64,000 nucleotides of DNA, taken from positions 62,001 through 126,000 of the forward strand of contig JAGYOG010000003.1 in assembly GCA_018399495.1 (NCBI GenBank), read 5' to 3'. The notes under the pieces were generated by a model. It worked only from the letters and a program-made list of their open reading frames with translations, did no database searches and was not told the origin of the DNA. This document shows, one piece after another, positions 8,367 through 16,966 of the stretch. Source of the DNA: Sphaerochaeta sp. (GTDB taxonomy: Bacteria > Spirochaetota > Spirochaetia > Sphaerochaetales > Sphaerochaetaceae). The number at the start of each line of letters is the position of its first letter. Position 1 is the first letter of the stretch. Position numbers and translations under genes: made by a program.

Positions 8367-9578
8367 ATGGAATTCCATCTGTTTCTCTATCTGGCTGCAA
8401 TTTTTGCAGCGGGGTATGGGAGTAAAGTACTCACGACAACCCTGAAAATTCCTGAAGTCACCGGCTATGTCCTCCTCGGTGTATTGCTCGGTGGGTCCTT
8501 GCTTAATCTTCTATCCACTGAAGTGTTGGATATTTTGAACCCTCTTTCTTCCATTGCTCTTGCCTTGATAGCATTCACTATCGGGATCGAACTGAAGCTG
8601 GATGTAATTAAACGGTTGGGAAGGAGCATCATAACCATTGTGACTTTCGAATGCATTGGAGCTTTCCTTGTCGTTTTCTTTGGCTTGTTCTATGTGTTCA
8701 AAACCAATCTCAATACTGCACTGCTGCTGGGGTCCGTAGCATCGGCAACGGCTCCTGCTGCAACGGTTGCCGTCATCAAGCAGTACAAGGCAAAAGGTAT
8801 ACTAACGTCAACCATTTTGGCAGTGGTAGGTATCGATGATGCTTTTGCTCTTATCATCTATGTCTTTGTGGAGAGTTTCGTCAGTTCCAATCTACTGGGT
8901 AGTTCTCTAGCAGTCGGCCCTATGATTGTTTCAGCTTTGCTCTCTGTTGCAATTGCGGTAGGACTTGGTGCTGTTTCTGCGGTTCTCTATATCCTGCTTT
9001 TACGAGGTAGGAGAAACAACGAGTGGGTAATGTTGCTCCTTGTAGCATTCCTGTTCCTGTTGCTGGGAGTCTGTGAGTTGCTTGGTGTCTCTGAGTTGCT
9101 TTCAATCATGGCTTTCGGAATGACTATTGTGAATAGTTCTGCCGTTTTGAGTAAGAAAAGTGAAACGGTGGTCTCCTCTTTCAGCCCTGTGTTCCTGGTT
9201 GCCTTCTTTCTCCTTGGAGGAGCCCACTTGGACGTTTCCTTGATTACCCAGATTGGATTGCTTGGGCTTTTCTATTTTGCAGCAAGAAGCATCGGGAAAG
9301 TTGGTGGTGCAACCCTTGGGGCCTTAATCGGACGCGCGCCGAAGAAAGTCCGGTTTTTGATCGGTTTCTCTCTCTTGCCGCAGGTCGGAGTTGCCTTGGC
9401 CCTTGCCTTGGCAATCAACAAGACCTTCTCATCTCCAGCTTTTGGAGAAACAGGGCAGGAGCTGGCGAGCTTGATTATCAATGTACTGTTGTTTACCACA
9501 ATCATAACTGAGGTCGTAGGACCCTTGCTGACACGGTTGGCTCTGCGCAAGGCGGGCGAAACGAATGAGCGGATCTAG
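8367..9578 (+). CDS. CPA2-family cation:proton antiporter
   Basis: 403 aa integral membrane protein with about 11-12 hydrophobic segments. The N-terminal TGYVLLGVLLGG and the AVVGIDDAFALI motif, with paired aspartates in the ion-binding helix, place it in the KefB/NapA-type CPA2 group (Pfam Na_H_Exchanger). There is no C-terminal RCK/TrkA domain, unlike KefB/KefC. Regulation might instead come from the separately encoded EIIA and PII-like proteins on either side. It ends in TAG that overlaps the ribosome site of the next gene. Whether Na+ or K+ is carried cannot be decided. Confidence 0.9.
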   Translation: MEFHLFLYLAAIFAAGYGSKVLTTTLKIPEVTGYVLLGVLLGGSLLNLLSTEVLDILNPLSSIALALIAFTIGIELKLDVIKRLGRSIITIVTFECIGAFLVVFFGLFYVFKTNLNTALLLGSVASATAPAATVAVIKQYKAKGILTSTILAVVGIDDAFALIIYVFVESFVSSNLLGSSLAVGPMIVSALLSVAIAVGLGAVSAVLYILLLRGRRNNEWVMLLLVAFLFLLLGVCELLGVSELLSIMAFGMTIVNSSAVLSKKSETVVSSFSPVFLVAFFLLGGAHLDVSLITQIGLLGLFYFAARSIGKVGGATLGALIGRAPKKVRFLIGFSLLPQVGVALALALAINKTFSSPAFGETGQELASLIINVLLFTTIITEVVGPLLTRLALRKAGETNERI

Positions 9579-9587
9579 GAGGAAATG

Positions 9588-9929
9588 ATGAATCTATTGC
9601 TTATGGTGCTCTCACAACTGGATTATAAGGAGGATGTGTTTCTGGCAATGCAGAGTGTCGGGATCACCAAAGCCTCCGTGTTCGATGCCAAAAGCATGGA
9701 TCGAAGCCTTGAGAGCGAATTCAGTCTTTTTACCGGATTCTTACACAGTAGAAGTGAGATGGAAGGGGAGCAGTTGGTGATTCTTGCCCCATTAGCTTCA
9801 GCTGACCTTGCAAAGGAGTTGCTTACCAACCTTGAGGCCGGTGGAATTCCTTTGAAACGTGAGTATATCCTTTCTCTTATGGTACTTCCTGTTTCTTATT
9901 GCTTTGACCAGTCAATTGGTCTTTGCTGA
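9588..9929 (+). CDS. Small PII-like protein
   Basis: 113 aa. ATG 9588 is preferred over 9585 because it sits five bases after AGGAGG. The segment MNLLLMVLSQLDYKEDVFLA followed by GITKASVFDAKSMDRSL matches the pattern of PII-like trimers, with a beta strand, a helix and then GI-x-GATV-x-D. These proteins bind nucleotides and regulate transporters encoded beside them. It closes the EIIA-antiporter-PII operon. The C-terminus (VLPVSYCFDQSIGLC) is unlike classical GlnB, and there is no recognisable T-loop tyrosine. The family call is moderately sure; the ligand is unknown. Confidence 0.55.
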   Translation: MNLLLMVLSQLDYKEDVFLAMQSVGITKASVFDAKSMDRSLESEFSLFTGFLHSRSEMEGEQLVILAPLASADLAKELLTNLEAGGIPLKREYILSLMVLPVSYCFDQSIGLC

Positions 9930-10000
9930 AATTTTTTATTGAAAAATGGATTCTTGTCCTCTAGGATGACTGTAAGGATTTGTGAAGAGGGAGCCTCTAT

Positions 10001-12511
10001 TTGTTGAAACAATTGCTCGCTGTACAGCTACAGGAAAAAGATCTTTCTCTGGTGAGAAAGGTAGTGGGACGCATACGGGTGCTTGCAGCTGGAAACAGCG
10101 ATGAGGCTCTTCACTTGATGGAACAACATGCTTCCATCGATATGGTGTTGATCGATATTGAACACTCGTATCTACAGAGTTTTCAATTACTTCACACCTT
10201 GGTCTACAGATTCCAGCAAGAACCACTGAGAATCTTCGTTCTCGGTGAACAACAGTTGCTCCAACAGAAAAAGAAAGTGTTTGACCTAGATATCGTAACG
10301 ATCCTGAACAAACCCTTGCAAGAAACCCAGCTGAGAGAAGTTCTTGAAAGGGTGAATGTGAAACAGGACTCCGATTTAGAGCAGCAGAATTTAGAAGAGC
10401 AAGCACACCTGTTCAATTCAATATTCTACCAAGCGCCTATTGGCATTTCCATTTCTCATCGAGTTGACCTTGGCGTGGAACCGGGTAAAGAACGTTTCTA
10501 TGTTAATCCCATGTATGAAAAAATTACGGGTAGAAGCATGGAAGAGGTCCTTAGGATTGGATGGACAGCGATTACTCATCCTGATGATCTTCCTGGTGAG
10601 TTGGAATATTTCAAGCGTTTGAAGCGGGGTGAACTGGAACATTATAGTTTGGAAAAACGGTTCATCCGTCCCGATGGTTCCCTTGTCTGGGTTGAGATGA
10701 CAGTTGCGCCTCTACAATCAAGAGACAGCCGGCTCTTTGCTCATATCTGTCTCATAAAGGATATCTCAAAACGAAAGGAAGCTGAAAGTATGCTCGCTGA
10801 GAGTGAACGCAGTAAGTCTGCGTTGCTCTCCCACTTACCTGGAATGGCATACCGATGCCGCTTCGATGCCCACTGGAGTATGCTTTACGTCTCTGCTGGA
10901 TGCGAGGCATTGACTGGTTATTCCCCTGACCAGCTGATAAACAATCGTGATATTTCATACAACGACATTATTGTTATTTCTTATCGCCAGAAAATTATTA
11001 ACGAGTGCAAATGGGCAATCCATGAAAACAAGCCCTTTGTGCTTGAATACGAAATACTTACTGCCCAAGGAAAGCGAAAATGGGTTTGGGAGATGGGGCA
11101 AGCCGCCTTTACAGATGATAGTAATATTGAAGCTTTGGAAGGAATCATCCTTGACATCACTGACCGGAAACAGATGGAGCAGAACCTTGCCTATCGTGAT
11201 GCACACGATTTGTGGACCGGACTGTACAACCGACGATATCTTGAGCAGTTGTTACGTCAGGATATCAAAGCAAGGAAGCATGCAAAACGAGCGCTTATCT
11301 CGATCAACTTAGGTACCTTGAATGCAAAGAGCATCGCCTACGGCTATCAATACAGCCAGGACATCATGAAGAAGGTTGCAGAGGGACTGAGTATACTCTG
11401 TAACGACCTTGCAGTGTTAAGTATTACGCATGAGTACCGATTCGTGTTCTACCTTAGGTCCTACAATGAAAAACAAAATCTATTGATGCTTTGTAAGAAA
11501 ATTGAGAGTATCTTGGAGTATATTATATCTCTGGAAAGAATTCCCTATGGGTTGGGAGTTTTGGAGATCAATGACTCCATTCAAGAGAACATAGATCAAT
11601 TACTCAGAAATATCCTGGTAGCTTCTCAACGTTCCATTGTTCTCTATGACGGAGAGGCAGAAATCTGTTTATTTGATGAGAGCATGGAAACCGAGATTCA
11701 GCGGGAAGCGAACCTTACTGCTATTCTGTCGAGGATTGTATCGGGAAAGAACCATGACTGTTTGTTCCTGCAATACCAACCCATCATAGATATGCAAACC
11801 GGGCGCATCTGTGGTTTTGAGGCGTTAGCGAGAGTGAAGTGTAAAAATATGCAGGTAATCCCGCCTTTGCAATTCATCCCAATTGCAGAAAAGACAAAAC
11901 TCATCATTCCCCTGGGCGATATCATCATTCGACAGGCATTCCAGTTCTTGAAGCAGTTGGAAGAGCATCATGTGATGGACTGCACGGTCTCCATCAATAT
12001 TTCTGCCATCCAATTGATAAAAGAAGGGTTTGCTGAACACCTCATTCGTTTGATGCATTCAATGGATGTAAACCCTTCCTGTGTTTGCTTGGAGCTTACC
12101 GAATCCATTTTTGCCTCGAATTTCCAGGAGATCAACAAAGTTCTGAAGACCTTACGGGCTAAAGGTGTCAAGATATCGGTTGATGATTTTGGGACTGGCT
12201 TCTCCTCTCTTTCAAGGGAGCGGGAGCTCTATGTCGATGAATTGAAGATTGACAAGTCGTTCATCGATAAACTGCTTTTTCTCTCTGATGATCAGGCAAT
12301 CACCGGGGATATCATCTCCATGGCCCATAAGCTGGGGCACAGTGTAGTAACTGAAGGAATTGAATATCAGAGGCAGCTCGATTATCTGAAACGCAATAAC
12401 TGTGATAGAGCTCAAGGATTCTTATTCAGCAAACCGCTGGATGCGTCTGATGCCTTGGCCTTGGTTGCTCGCAAGGATATACTCCATCTATTTGAAAATC
12501 TGGTTAAGTAA
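10001..12511 (+). CDS. Receiver-like / PAS-PAS / degenerate GGDEF / EAL protein (c-di-GMP phosphodiesterase)
   Basis: 836 aa from TTG 10001 with GAGGGAG upstream. Order: a receiver-like domain (about 1-125) that keeps DMVLIDIEHS and a late Lys (ILNKPL), PAS (about 130-255), PAS (about 265-395), GGDEF region (about 400-555), EAL (about 575-825). The GGDEF loop reads THEYRF, so cyclase activity is unlikely. The EAL domain keeps its key residues: FEALARVK, SINISAIQL, LELTES, VDDFGTGFSS, LKIDKSF and VTEGIE. It should therefore hydrolyse c-di-GMP, or be switched on by the degenerate GGDEF. It stands alone between the antiporter operon and the ROK gene. Confidence 0.9.
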   Translation: MLKQLLAVQLQEKDLSLVRKVVGRIRVLAAGNSDEALHLMEQHASIDMVLIDIEHSYLQSFQLLHTLVYRFQQEPLRIFVLGEQQLLQQKKKVFDLDIVTILNKPLQETQLREVLERVNVKQDSDLEQQNLEEQAHLFNSIFYQAPIGISISHRVDLGVEPGKERFYVNPMYEKITGRSMEEVLRIGWTAITHPDDLPGELEYFKRLKRGELEHYSLEKRFIRPDGSLVWVEMTVAPLQSRDSRLFAHICLIKDISKRKEAESMLAESERSKSALLSHLPGMAYRCRFDAHWSMLYVSAGCEALTGYSPDQLINNRDISYNDIIVISYRQKIINECKWAIHENKPFVLEYEILTAQGKRKWVWEMGQAAFTDDSNIEALEGIILDITDRKQMEQNLAYRDAHDLWTGLYNRRYLEQLLRQDIKARKHAKRALISINLGTLNAKSIAYGYQYSQDIMKKVAEGLSILCNDLAVLSITHEYRFVFYLRSYNEKQNLLMLCKKIESILEYIISLERIPYGLGVLEINDSIQENIDQLLRNILVASQRSIVLYDGEAEICLFDESMETEIQREANLTAILSRIVSGKNHDCLFLQYQPIIDMQTGRICGFEALARVKCKNMQVIPPLQFIPIAEKTKLIIPLGDIIIRQAFQFLKQLEEHHVMDCTVSINISAIQLIKEGFAEHLIRLMHSMDVNPSCVCLELTESIFASNFQEINKVLKTLRAKGVKISVDDFGTGFSSLSRERELYVDELKIDKSFIDKLLFLSDDQAITGDIISMAHKLGHSVVTEGIEYQRQLDYLKRNNCDRAQGFLFSKPLDASDALALVARKDILHLFENLVK

Positions 12512-12604
12512 TACAAAAAGAGTGTCCTGTCCAATTGGAAGATACTGCTTACGTTAGTTCATCTTGCATATAAAACTTTATAATAAAATAAGTTGTTATT
12601 CTTC

Positions 12605-12632
12605 TTGACGTGGTATTCCAAGGGAGTATACT
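12605..12632 (+). promoter_or_regulatory. Sigma-70-type promoter for the ROK/sugar transporter operon
   Basis: TTGACG and TATACT are separated by 16 bases and lie 45 bases before the ROK start. A short dyad, TACCTAGGTTA, immediately follows the -10 box and is a plausible autoregulatory operator, but that is a guess. Confidence 0.6.
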
Positions 12633-12676
12633 GTACCTAGGTTAGTACAAAAGCGAACAAACTAGGAGGGTTTTCC

Positions 12677-13831
12677 TTGTCTGAACCACGAAGATCACGA
12701 CTCATAAACTCCTCACGGATAATTCATCGTCTTTGGATAGAAGATCAACTCAGTCGCGCTGATCTTGCCGTACGGCTTGGACTTACCAAATCTTCCATTT
12801 CAAACATAGTCAATGATTTGATAGCGCTCGGAATTGTGACTGAGAATGAGGTACTTGAAGCGAGTCCAAAGGGGGGAAGGAGAGCAATAGGCCTGACTCT
12901 CAATAAAGCATACTTTCATGTTATAGGAATAGAGATTCGTTCTGATTCCTATACAGCACTTTCCATAGATCTGGAAGGCAAGGTGCTTTTCTCACAAACC
13001 AAGCCCAAAGGCTTCACTGCCAAGACATTCAAGGCTGAAGTATGTGATCTCATTGAATTCCTCTGCAAAGACCTTGAGGAGATGCAAAGACATCTATTGG
13101 GTATAGGTATTGGCTTCTCTGGAGTAATTGATGCAGAGAATCAAATAATCTACCGCTCTGTCTCTCTCGATTTCCAAGAACCTTTTGATTTTCAGAAGGA
13201 GATTGCTTCCCATTTTTCCTTTCCTGTCCTCTTGGAGAATGATGCCAACTGTGGAGCATGGGGAGAGGTGGTATTCCAGAGAAAACAAAAACTCAAGAAT
13301 TTTTTGTTTGTGCTAATCGAATTCTGGAAACGCTATGAAGTACAGGCTGCGTCCGCACAGCCTACCATTGGCTTGGGATTTGGCTTCGATGGAAAAATCT
13401 ATCGAGGGAGTAGCCGCCAGGCGGGTGAATTCAAGAGTGTCTGTAACCGAGACTCGGCTTCTTTACAACAAGTGCAGATTGCTCAAGGAGTTTCTGTGAG
13501 TGAAGATAGAGAAGCCTTACGCAATTATATCCAGGAAATATGCCAGAATTTGGCATTTCTTATCAATACATTGGATATCGGGCATGTATTCATCGGGGGA
13601 ACGATAGAACCTTTCGCCTCATTCATGCCTGAGATGCTCAAAAAAGAAATACGAGCAAACTCCCTGATCCAGAGCGACGGGAATTGCCAAATTCAGTTTT
13701 CATCATTAGGGTATGATGCCGTCTCTTTTGGTGCTGCTGCCCTGGTTCTCGATAAGGTACTGATGAATCTGGAGCCACTCAGTGAGAACACTGTCAAGCA
13801 AGCTGTTCCACTCTTTCACTTGTTGTCCTAA
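12677..13831 (+). CDS. ROK-family transcriptional repressor (NagC/Mlc-like)
   Basis: 384 aa from TTG 12677, six bases after AGGAGGG. The N-terminal winged helix-turn-helix is visible in SRADLAVRLGLTKSSISNIV. The ROK domain keeps GIGFSGVID and ENDANCGAWGE, the sugar-contacting region. The usual zinc cluster (C-x-C-G-x-x-G-C) is absent; the corresponding stretch reads SSRQAGEFKSVCNRD. The gene precedes a sugar ABC transporter and a GH20 hexosaminidase, so the inducer is probably an amino sugar such as N-acetylglucosamine or a chitobiose derivative. The sugar assignment is inference. Confidence 0.88.
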   Translation: MSEPRRSRLINSSRIIHRLWIEDQLSRADLAVRLGLTKSSISNIVNDLIALGIVTENEVLEASPKGGRRAIGLTLNKAYFHVIGIEIRSDSYTALSIDLEGKVLFSQTKPKGFTAKTFKAEVCDLIEFLCKDLEEMQRHLLGIGIGFSGVIDAENQIIYRSVSLDFQEPFDFQKEIASHFSFPVLLENDANCGAWGEVVFQRKQKLKNFLFVLIEFWKRYEVQAASAQPTIGLGFGFDGKIYRGSSRQAGEFKSVCNRDSASLQQVQIAQGVSVSEDREALRNYIQEICQNLAFLINTLDIGHVFIGGTIEPFASFMPEMLKKEIRANSLIQSDGNCQIQFSSLGYDAVSFGAAALVLDKVLMNLEPLSENTVKQAVPLFHLLS

Positions 13832-13877
13832 CGGTAACATCCCCACTAGGGGGGTGAGAAAAAAATGGAGGTCCTGT

Positions 13878-15170
13878 ATGAAAATGAAACGATTGTTGAT
13901 TCTAGCATTCGTGTCTTTCTTGATTCCCTCCCTGCTCATTGCAGCAGGAACAAAGGAAGCGGCAGCGGATGGAGTGATTGAACTTTCTGTATATCACTAC
14001 CTCGATCAGACGGATAAGACTACTGCACCAAATTTCCAACATTTGGTGGATGTCTTTGAAGCCGCAAATCCTGATATCAAGCTCAGTTTTGAGTATGGAT
14101 ATGGGGAGTCCTTCCATGACAAGCTGCAGACCATGGCTATGAGTGGGCAGTTGCCCGATATAGTCTTACTGTATCCTGGGGAAAGAACCAGCCAGGTGTC
14201 TTCTGCTGGATTGGTGAAGGACCTTCGTCCGTATCTTTCTGGTCATGAACATGAATTTGCTGACATGGCAATGCAGGCCCAGGGAGACAATGGTGAAATT
14301 TGGGAACTGCCTGAGGATATCTCAATCACCTCGATCATGTACACAAACAACCGATTACTTGCAGAGCTTGGTTTGGATTATCCCAAGTCATATGAGGAAA
14401 TGCTTGCTCAAGGACCAGTGATTCGTAAAGCCGGTTTAATACCCATCTCTATCGCAAATAAGGATGCTTGGCCAATGCAGTCCTGTGTAGCAGGTATGTT
14501 GGTTGAGCGTGCTTGTGGAATGGAGTGGTGGGACAAGGCTCTTATCGGTGAAGCAAGCTATGACGATCCTGAGTTCGTGTATGCCATGGAGATTATCAAG
14601 GAACTGAACGATAAGCAGTTGTTCTCTCCTGGGACCAACCAACTTGCCTATGGGCAGGGACTGGATGATTTTGTCAATGAGCGTGCTGTATATCTCCTTG
14701 ATGGTGGTTGGACAGTAAACAGCATGGTCGGTGAGCTCACTGATGAGCAGAAGACATATATGAGTCTTGAATCATTCCCTGATATTCCCAACCAGAAAGG
14801 AAAGAGCCTCTCTGCTTCTGCAACAGCAGGACAAGGCTTTGGCATGAATGCAAAACTTAATGAGAAGGAAGCTGACGCAGCCTGGAAATGGATCTGGTTC
14901 TACTCTGGACCTGAAGGGTCTGCCATCCGCCAACAGTACGGTCGTCTCCCAGCCTATAATCTTGATGAACCAGAGGATGCAGATACCATGATCAAGAAAC
15001 TGATTGCATTCGCTGGAGAGGTCCCGATGGGGTATGTCATGGACTCAGTAATAGCAGCCGAACCAATTGGAACATTCAATATCAATCTTCAGAATATGAT
15101 GTTTGATACGATGAGCCCATTGGAAGTTGCACAGGACCTGGAGAGAATGGTCTCTTCTGTCGGTCGTTAG
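13878..15170 (+). CDS. Sugar ABC transporter solute-binding protein (SBP_bac_1)
   Basis: 430 aa from ATG 13878, which follows GGAGGT by five bases; the longer track start at 13782 overlaps the ROK gene and is rejected. The signal peptide MKMKRLLILAFVSFLIPSLL-IAAG has no lipobox cysteine, so a soluble periplasmic protein is expected. Family features include the KLQTMAMSGQLPDIVLL segment, YTNNRLLAELGLDYPKSYEE and LLDGGWTVNSM. It heads the transporter part of the locus and is followed by a terminator-like hairpin before the permeases. The carried sugar is probably an amino-sugar oligomer, judged from the neighbouring GH20 gene. Confidence 0.92.
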   Translation: MKMKRLLILAFVSFLIPSLLIAAGTKEAAADGVIELSVYHYLDQTDKTTAPNFQHLVDVFEAANPDIKLSFEYGYGESFHDKLQTMAMSGQLPDIVLLYPGERTSQVSSAGLVKDLRPYLSGHEHEFADMAMQAQGDNGEIWELPEDISITSIMYTNNRLLAELGLDYPKSYEEMLAQGPVIRKAGLIPISIANKDAWPMQSCVAGMLVERACGMEWWDKALIGEASYDDPEFVYAMEIIKELNDKQLFSPGTNQLAYGQGLDDFVNERAVYLLDGGWTVNSMVGELTDEQKTYMSLESFPDIPNQKGKSLSASATAGQGFGMNAKLNEKEADAAWKWIWFYSGPEGSAIRQQYGRLPAYNLDEPEDADTMIKKLIAFAGEVPMGYVMDSVIAAEPIGTFNINLQNMMFDTMSPLEVAQDLERMVSSVGR

Positions 15171-15185
15171 TAGTTCATAGCGGCG

Positions 15186-15213
15186 CTTCCCCTTCGGGGG
15201 AAGGGCTGTTTTT
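15186..15213 (+). terminator. Attenuating terminator between binding protein and permeases
   Basis: A seven-base-pair stem CTTCCCC/GGGGAAG closed by a TTCG tetraloop is followed by GGCTGTTTTT. It lies 15 bases after the binding-protein stop and 15 before the permease start. Partial read-through would give more receptor than permease. Confidence 0.85.
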
Positions 15214-15228
15214 CAAAGGTGAGATCCC

Positions 15229-16116
15229 ATGACGTATGCACAACAAAAACATATGAGTTACTGGATTCTGGTGCTACCAGGAATTTTGGTGTTTGCTTCA
15301 ATCATCATATTCCCCGTGCTCTTCAGTTTCTCTCTGAGTTTTACCACCTGGAATGGGTATGGAATGCCAACATTTGCGGGGTTGGAAAACTATCGGACAA
15401 TTATCTCTGACTCTGTGTTCCAGCATTCACTGAGAAACAATCTTCTCATTGTTGTTATTTCAGTCTTTGGTCAGATCCCGTTAGGGTTTCTTCTGGCATA
15501 CCTACTCCATAGAAGAATGGTTCGTCACGGTTCGTTTTATCAGACGATGATCTTTCTGCCCATCACCATATCTCCGGTCGTGGTTGCGCTACTGTGGAAC
15601 CAGATATTCTCATCGTCGGGAATGGTTGTAGCTTTGGTTCGTTCGATTACTGACAATCCGCAATATGTAATTAGGATTTTTGAGAACCAGCAGCTTGCCA
15701 TCGTTCCTATTCTTTTCGTGTTGCTGTGGATGCATACCGGAACATATATGATCATCTATTATGCAAATTTGCAGAAAATGACACCTTCGGTTCTGGAAGC
15801 AGCCCAGATAGACGGTGCAAGTGAAAAGCAAATGTTGATGCGTATTATTCTTCCCTCAATGGTTGGAACCATAGCCACCACTGCAATCTTTGCTATTTCA
15901 GGTAGCTTGAAGGCTTTCGATTTGATCTATGCCATGACAGGCGGAGGTCCCGCACATTTTACAGAAGTGATAGCAATCTACATGTATGTGAATACCTTCA
16001 AGTATTATAAGTATGGGTTTGGCAGCGCTGCTTCCATAATCATCGTTTTGCTCGCCGTTGGCTTGATTCTGCTGTTGCAATATTTCAGCCGAAGACTCGA
16101 GAGACGGTTCGAATAG
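15229..16116 (+). CDS. Sugar ABC transporter permease (MalF/UgpA type)
   Basis: 295 aa inner-membrane protein with six predicted helices. The opening YWILVLPGILVFASIIIFPV and the later FSLSFTTWNGYG are typical of the MalF-like carbohydrate permeases. The coupling loop is LEAAQIDGASEKQMLMRIIL, and AMTGGGPAHFTEVIAIYMY follows near the C-terminus. It begins after the attenuating hairpin and is followed nine bases later by the partner permease. No ATPase gene is in this locus, so a shared MsmX-type ATPase encoded elsewhere is expected. Confidence 0.94.
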   Translation: MTYAQQKHMSYWILVLPGILVFASIIIFPVLFSFSLSFTTWNGYGMPTFAGLENYRTIISDSVFQHSLRNNLLIVVISVFGQIPLGFLLAYLLHRRMVRHGSFYQTMIFLPITISPVVVALLWNQIFSSSGMVVALVRSITDNPQYVIRIFENQQLAIVPILFVLLWMHTGTYMIIYYANLQKMTPSVLEAAQIDGASEKQMLMRIILPSMVGTIATTAIFAISGSLKAFDLIYAMTGGGPAHFTEVIAIYMYVNTFKYYKYGFGSAASIIIVLLAVGLILLLQYFSRRLERRFE

Positions 16117-16125
16117 GGGAGCAAC

Positions 16126-16956
16126 ATGAAAAAATCAGTGACGATTGGAAAAATTCTGGCATACATACTCATGATTACATTCACATTGCTGACGGTGGTA
16201 CCCCTTGTGTGGATGATTCTTAGCTCTTTCAAGCCGCATGCCTTGATCGTTCGCCAGCCTTTGGCTCCACCGTTTACCTTCTACGTAGAGAACTTCATCC
16301 TCTCTTGGGTACAGGGCCATTTGGGAATCTATTTCCTCAACAGTATTGTGTACTCCTTGAGTGCGACCTTTGTAACGGTGATACTTGCCATGAGTAGTGG
16401 TTATGCACTTTCAAAGTTCCACTACCGCTCTGGCCGAATTATCTATGGGCTCTACACCCTAGGATTGCTCATTACGGTACATTCAGTCATTGTTCCCCTT
16501 TTCATCATGGAAACCAAGTTGGGTATTTCCAATACACGGCTGGGAGTAATTCTGCCCTATATCGCCTTTGGTCTTCCCTTTCAGGTGTTTCTTGCCACCA
16601 CCTATGTGAAAGGTATCCCTGACTCAATGCAGGAGTCAGCCATCATTGATGGGGCAACCTTTTTGGAAGTGTTCGTAAAAATTATCATACCAGTGGCGAC
16701 ACCTATCCTGTCGACCATGTTCATCTATACGTTTTTAGGAAATTGGAATGAGTTTGTCTTGGTCCTGACCCTGACCAGCGATATGATGATCCGTTCCCTC
16801 CCTGTTGGAATCAACAGCTTTGCAGGAGGGATGAGTCGGGATTATGGGTTGCAATTTGCGGCTTTGGTTATTGGTACGGTACCCATGATCATTTTTTACA
16901 TGATTTTCAAAGATAAGATTGCCCAGGGATTCGCTGCTGGGTCCTTAAAGGAATAG
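16126..16956 (+). CDS. Sugar ABC transporter permease (MalG/UgpE type)
   Basis: 276 aa. Six helices and the conserved MalG-type sequence: VPLVWMILSSFKPHALI near the N-terminus, the coupling segment QESAIIDGATFLEVFVKIII and the C-terminal IFKDKIAQGFAAGSLKE. It pairs with the preceding permease. The GH20 gene starts 10 bases after its stop, so import and intracellular cleavage of the sugar would be co-transcribed. Confidence 0.94.
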   Translation: MKKSVTIGKILAYILMITFTLLTVVPLVWMILSSFKPHALIVRQPLAPPFTFYVENFILSWVQGHLGIYFLNSIVYSLSATFVTVILAMSSGYALSKFHYRSGRIIYGLYTLGLLITVHSVIVPLFIMETKLGISNTRLGVILPYIAFGLPFQVFLATTYVKGIPDSMQESAIIDGATFLEVFVKIIIPVATPILSTMFIYTFLGNWNEFVLVLTLTSDMMIRSLPVGINSFAGGMSRDYGLQFAALVIGTVPMIIFYMIFKDKIAQGFAAGSLKE

Positions 16957-16966
16957 TGTTGCACGT

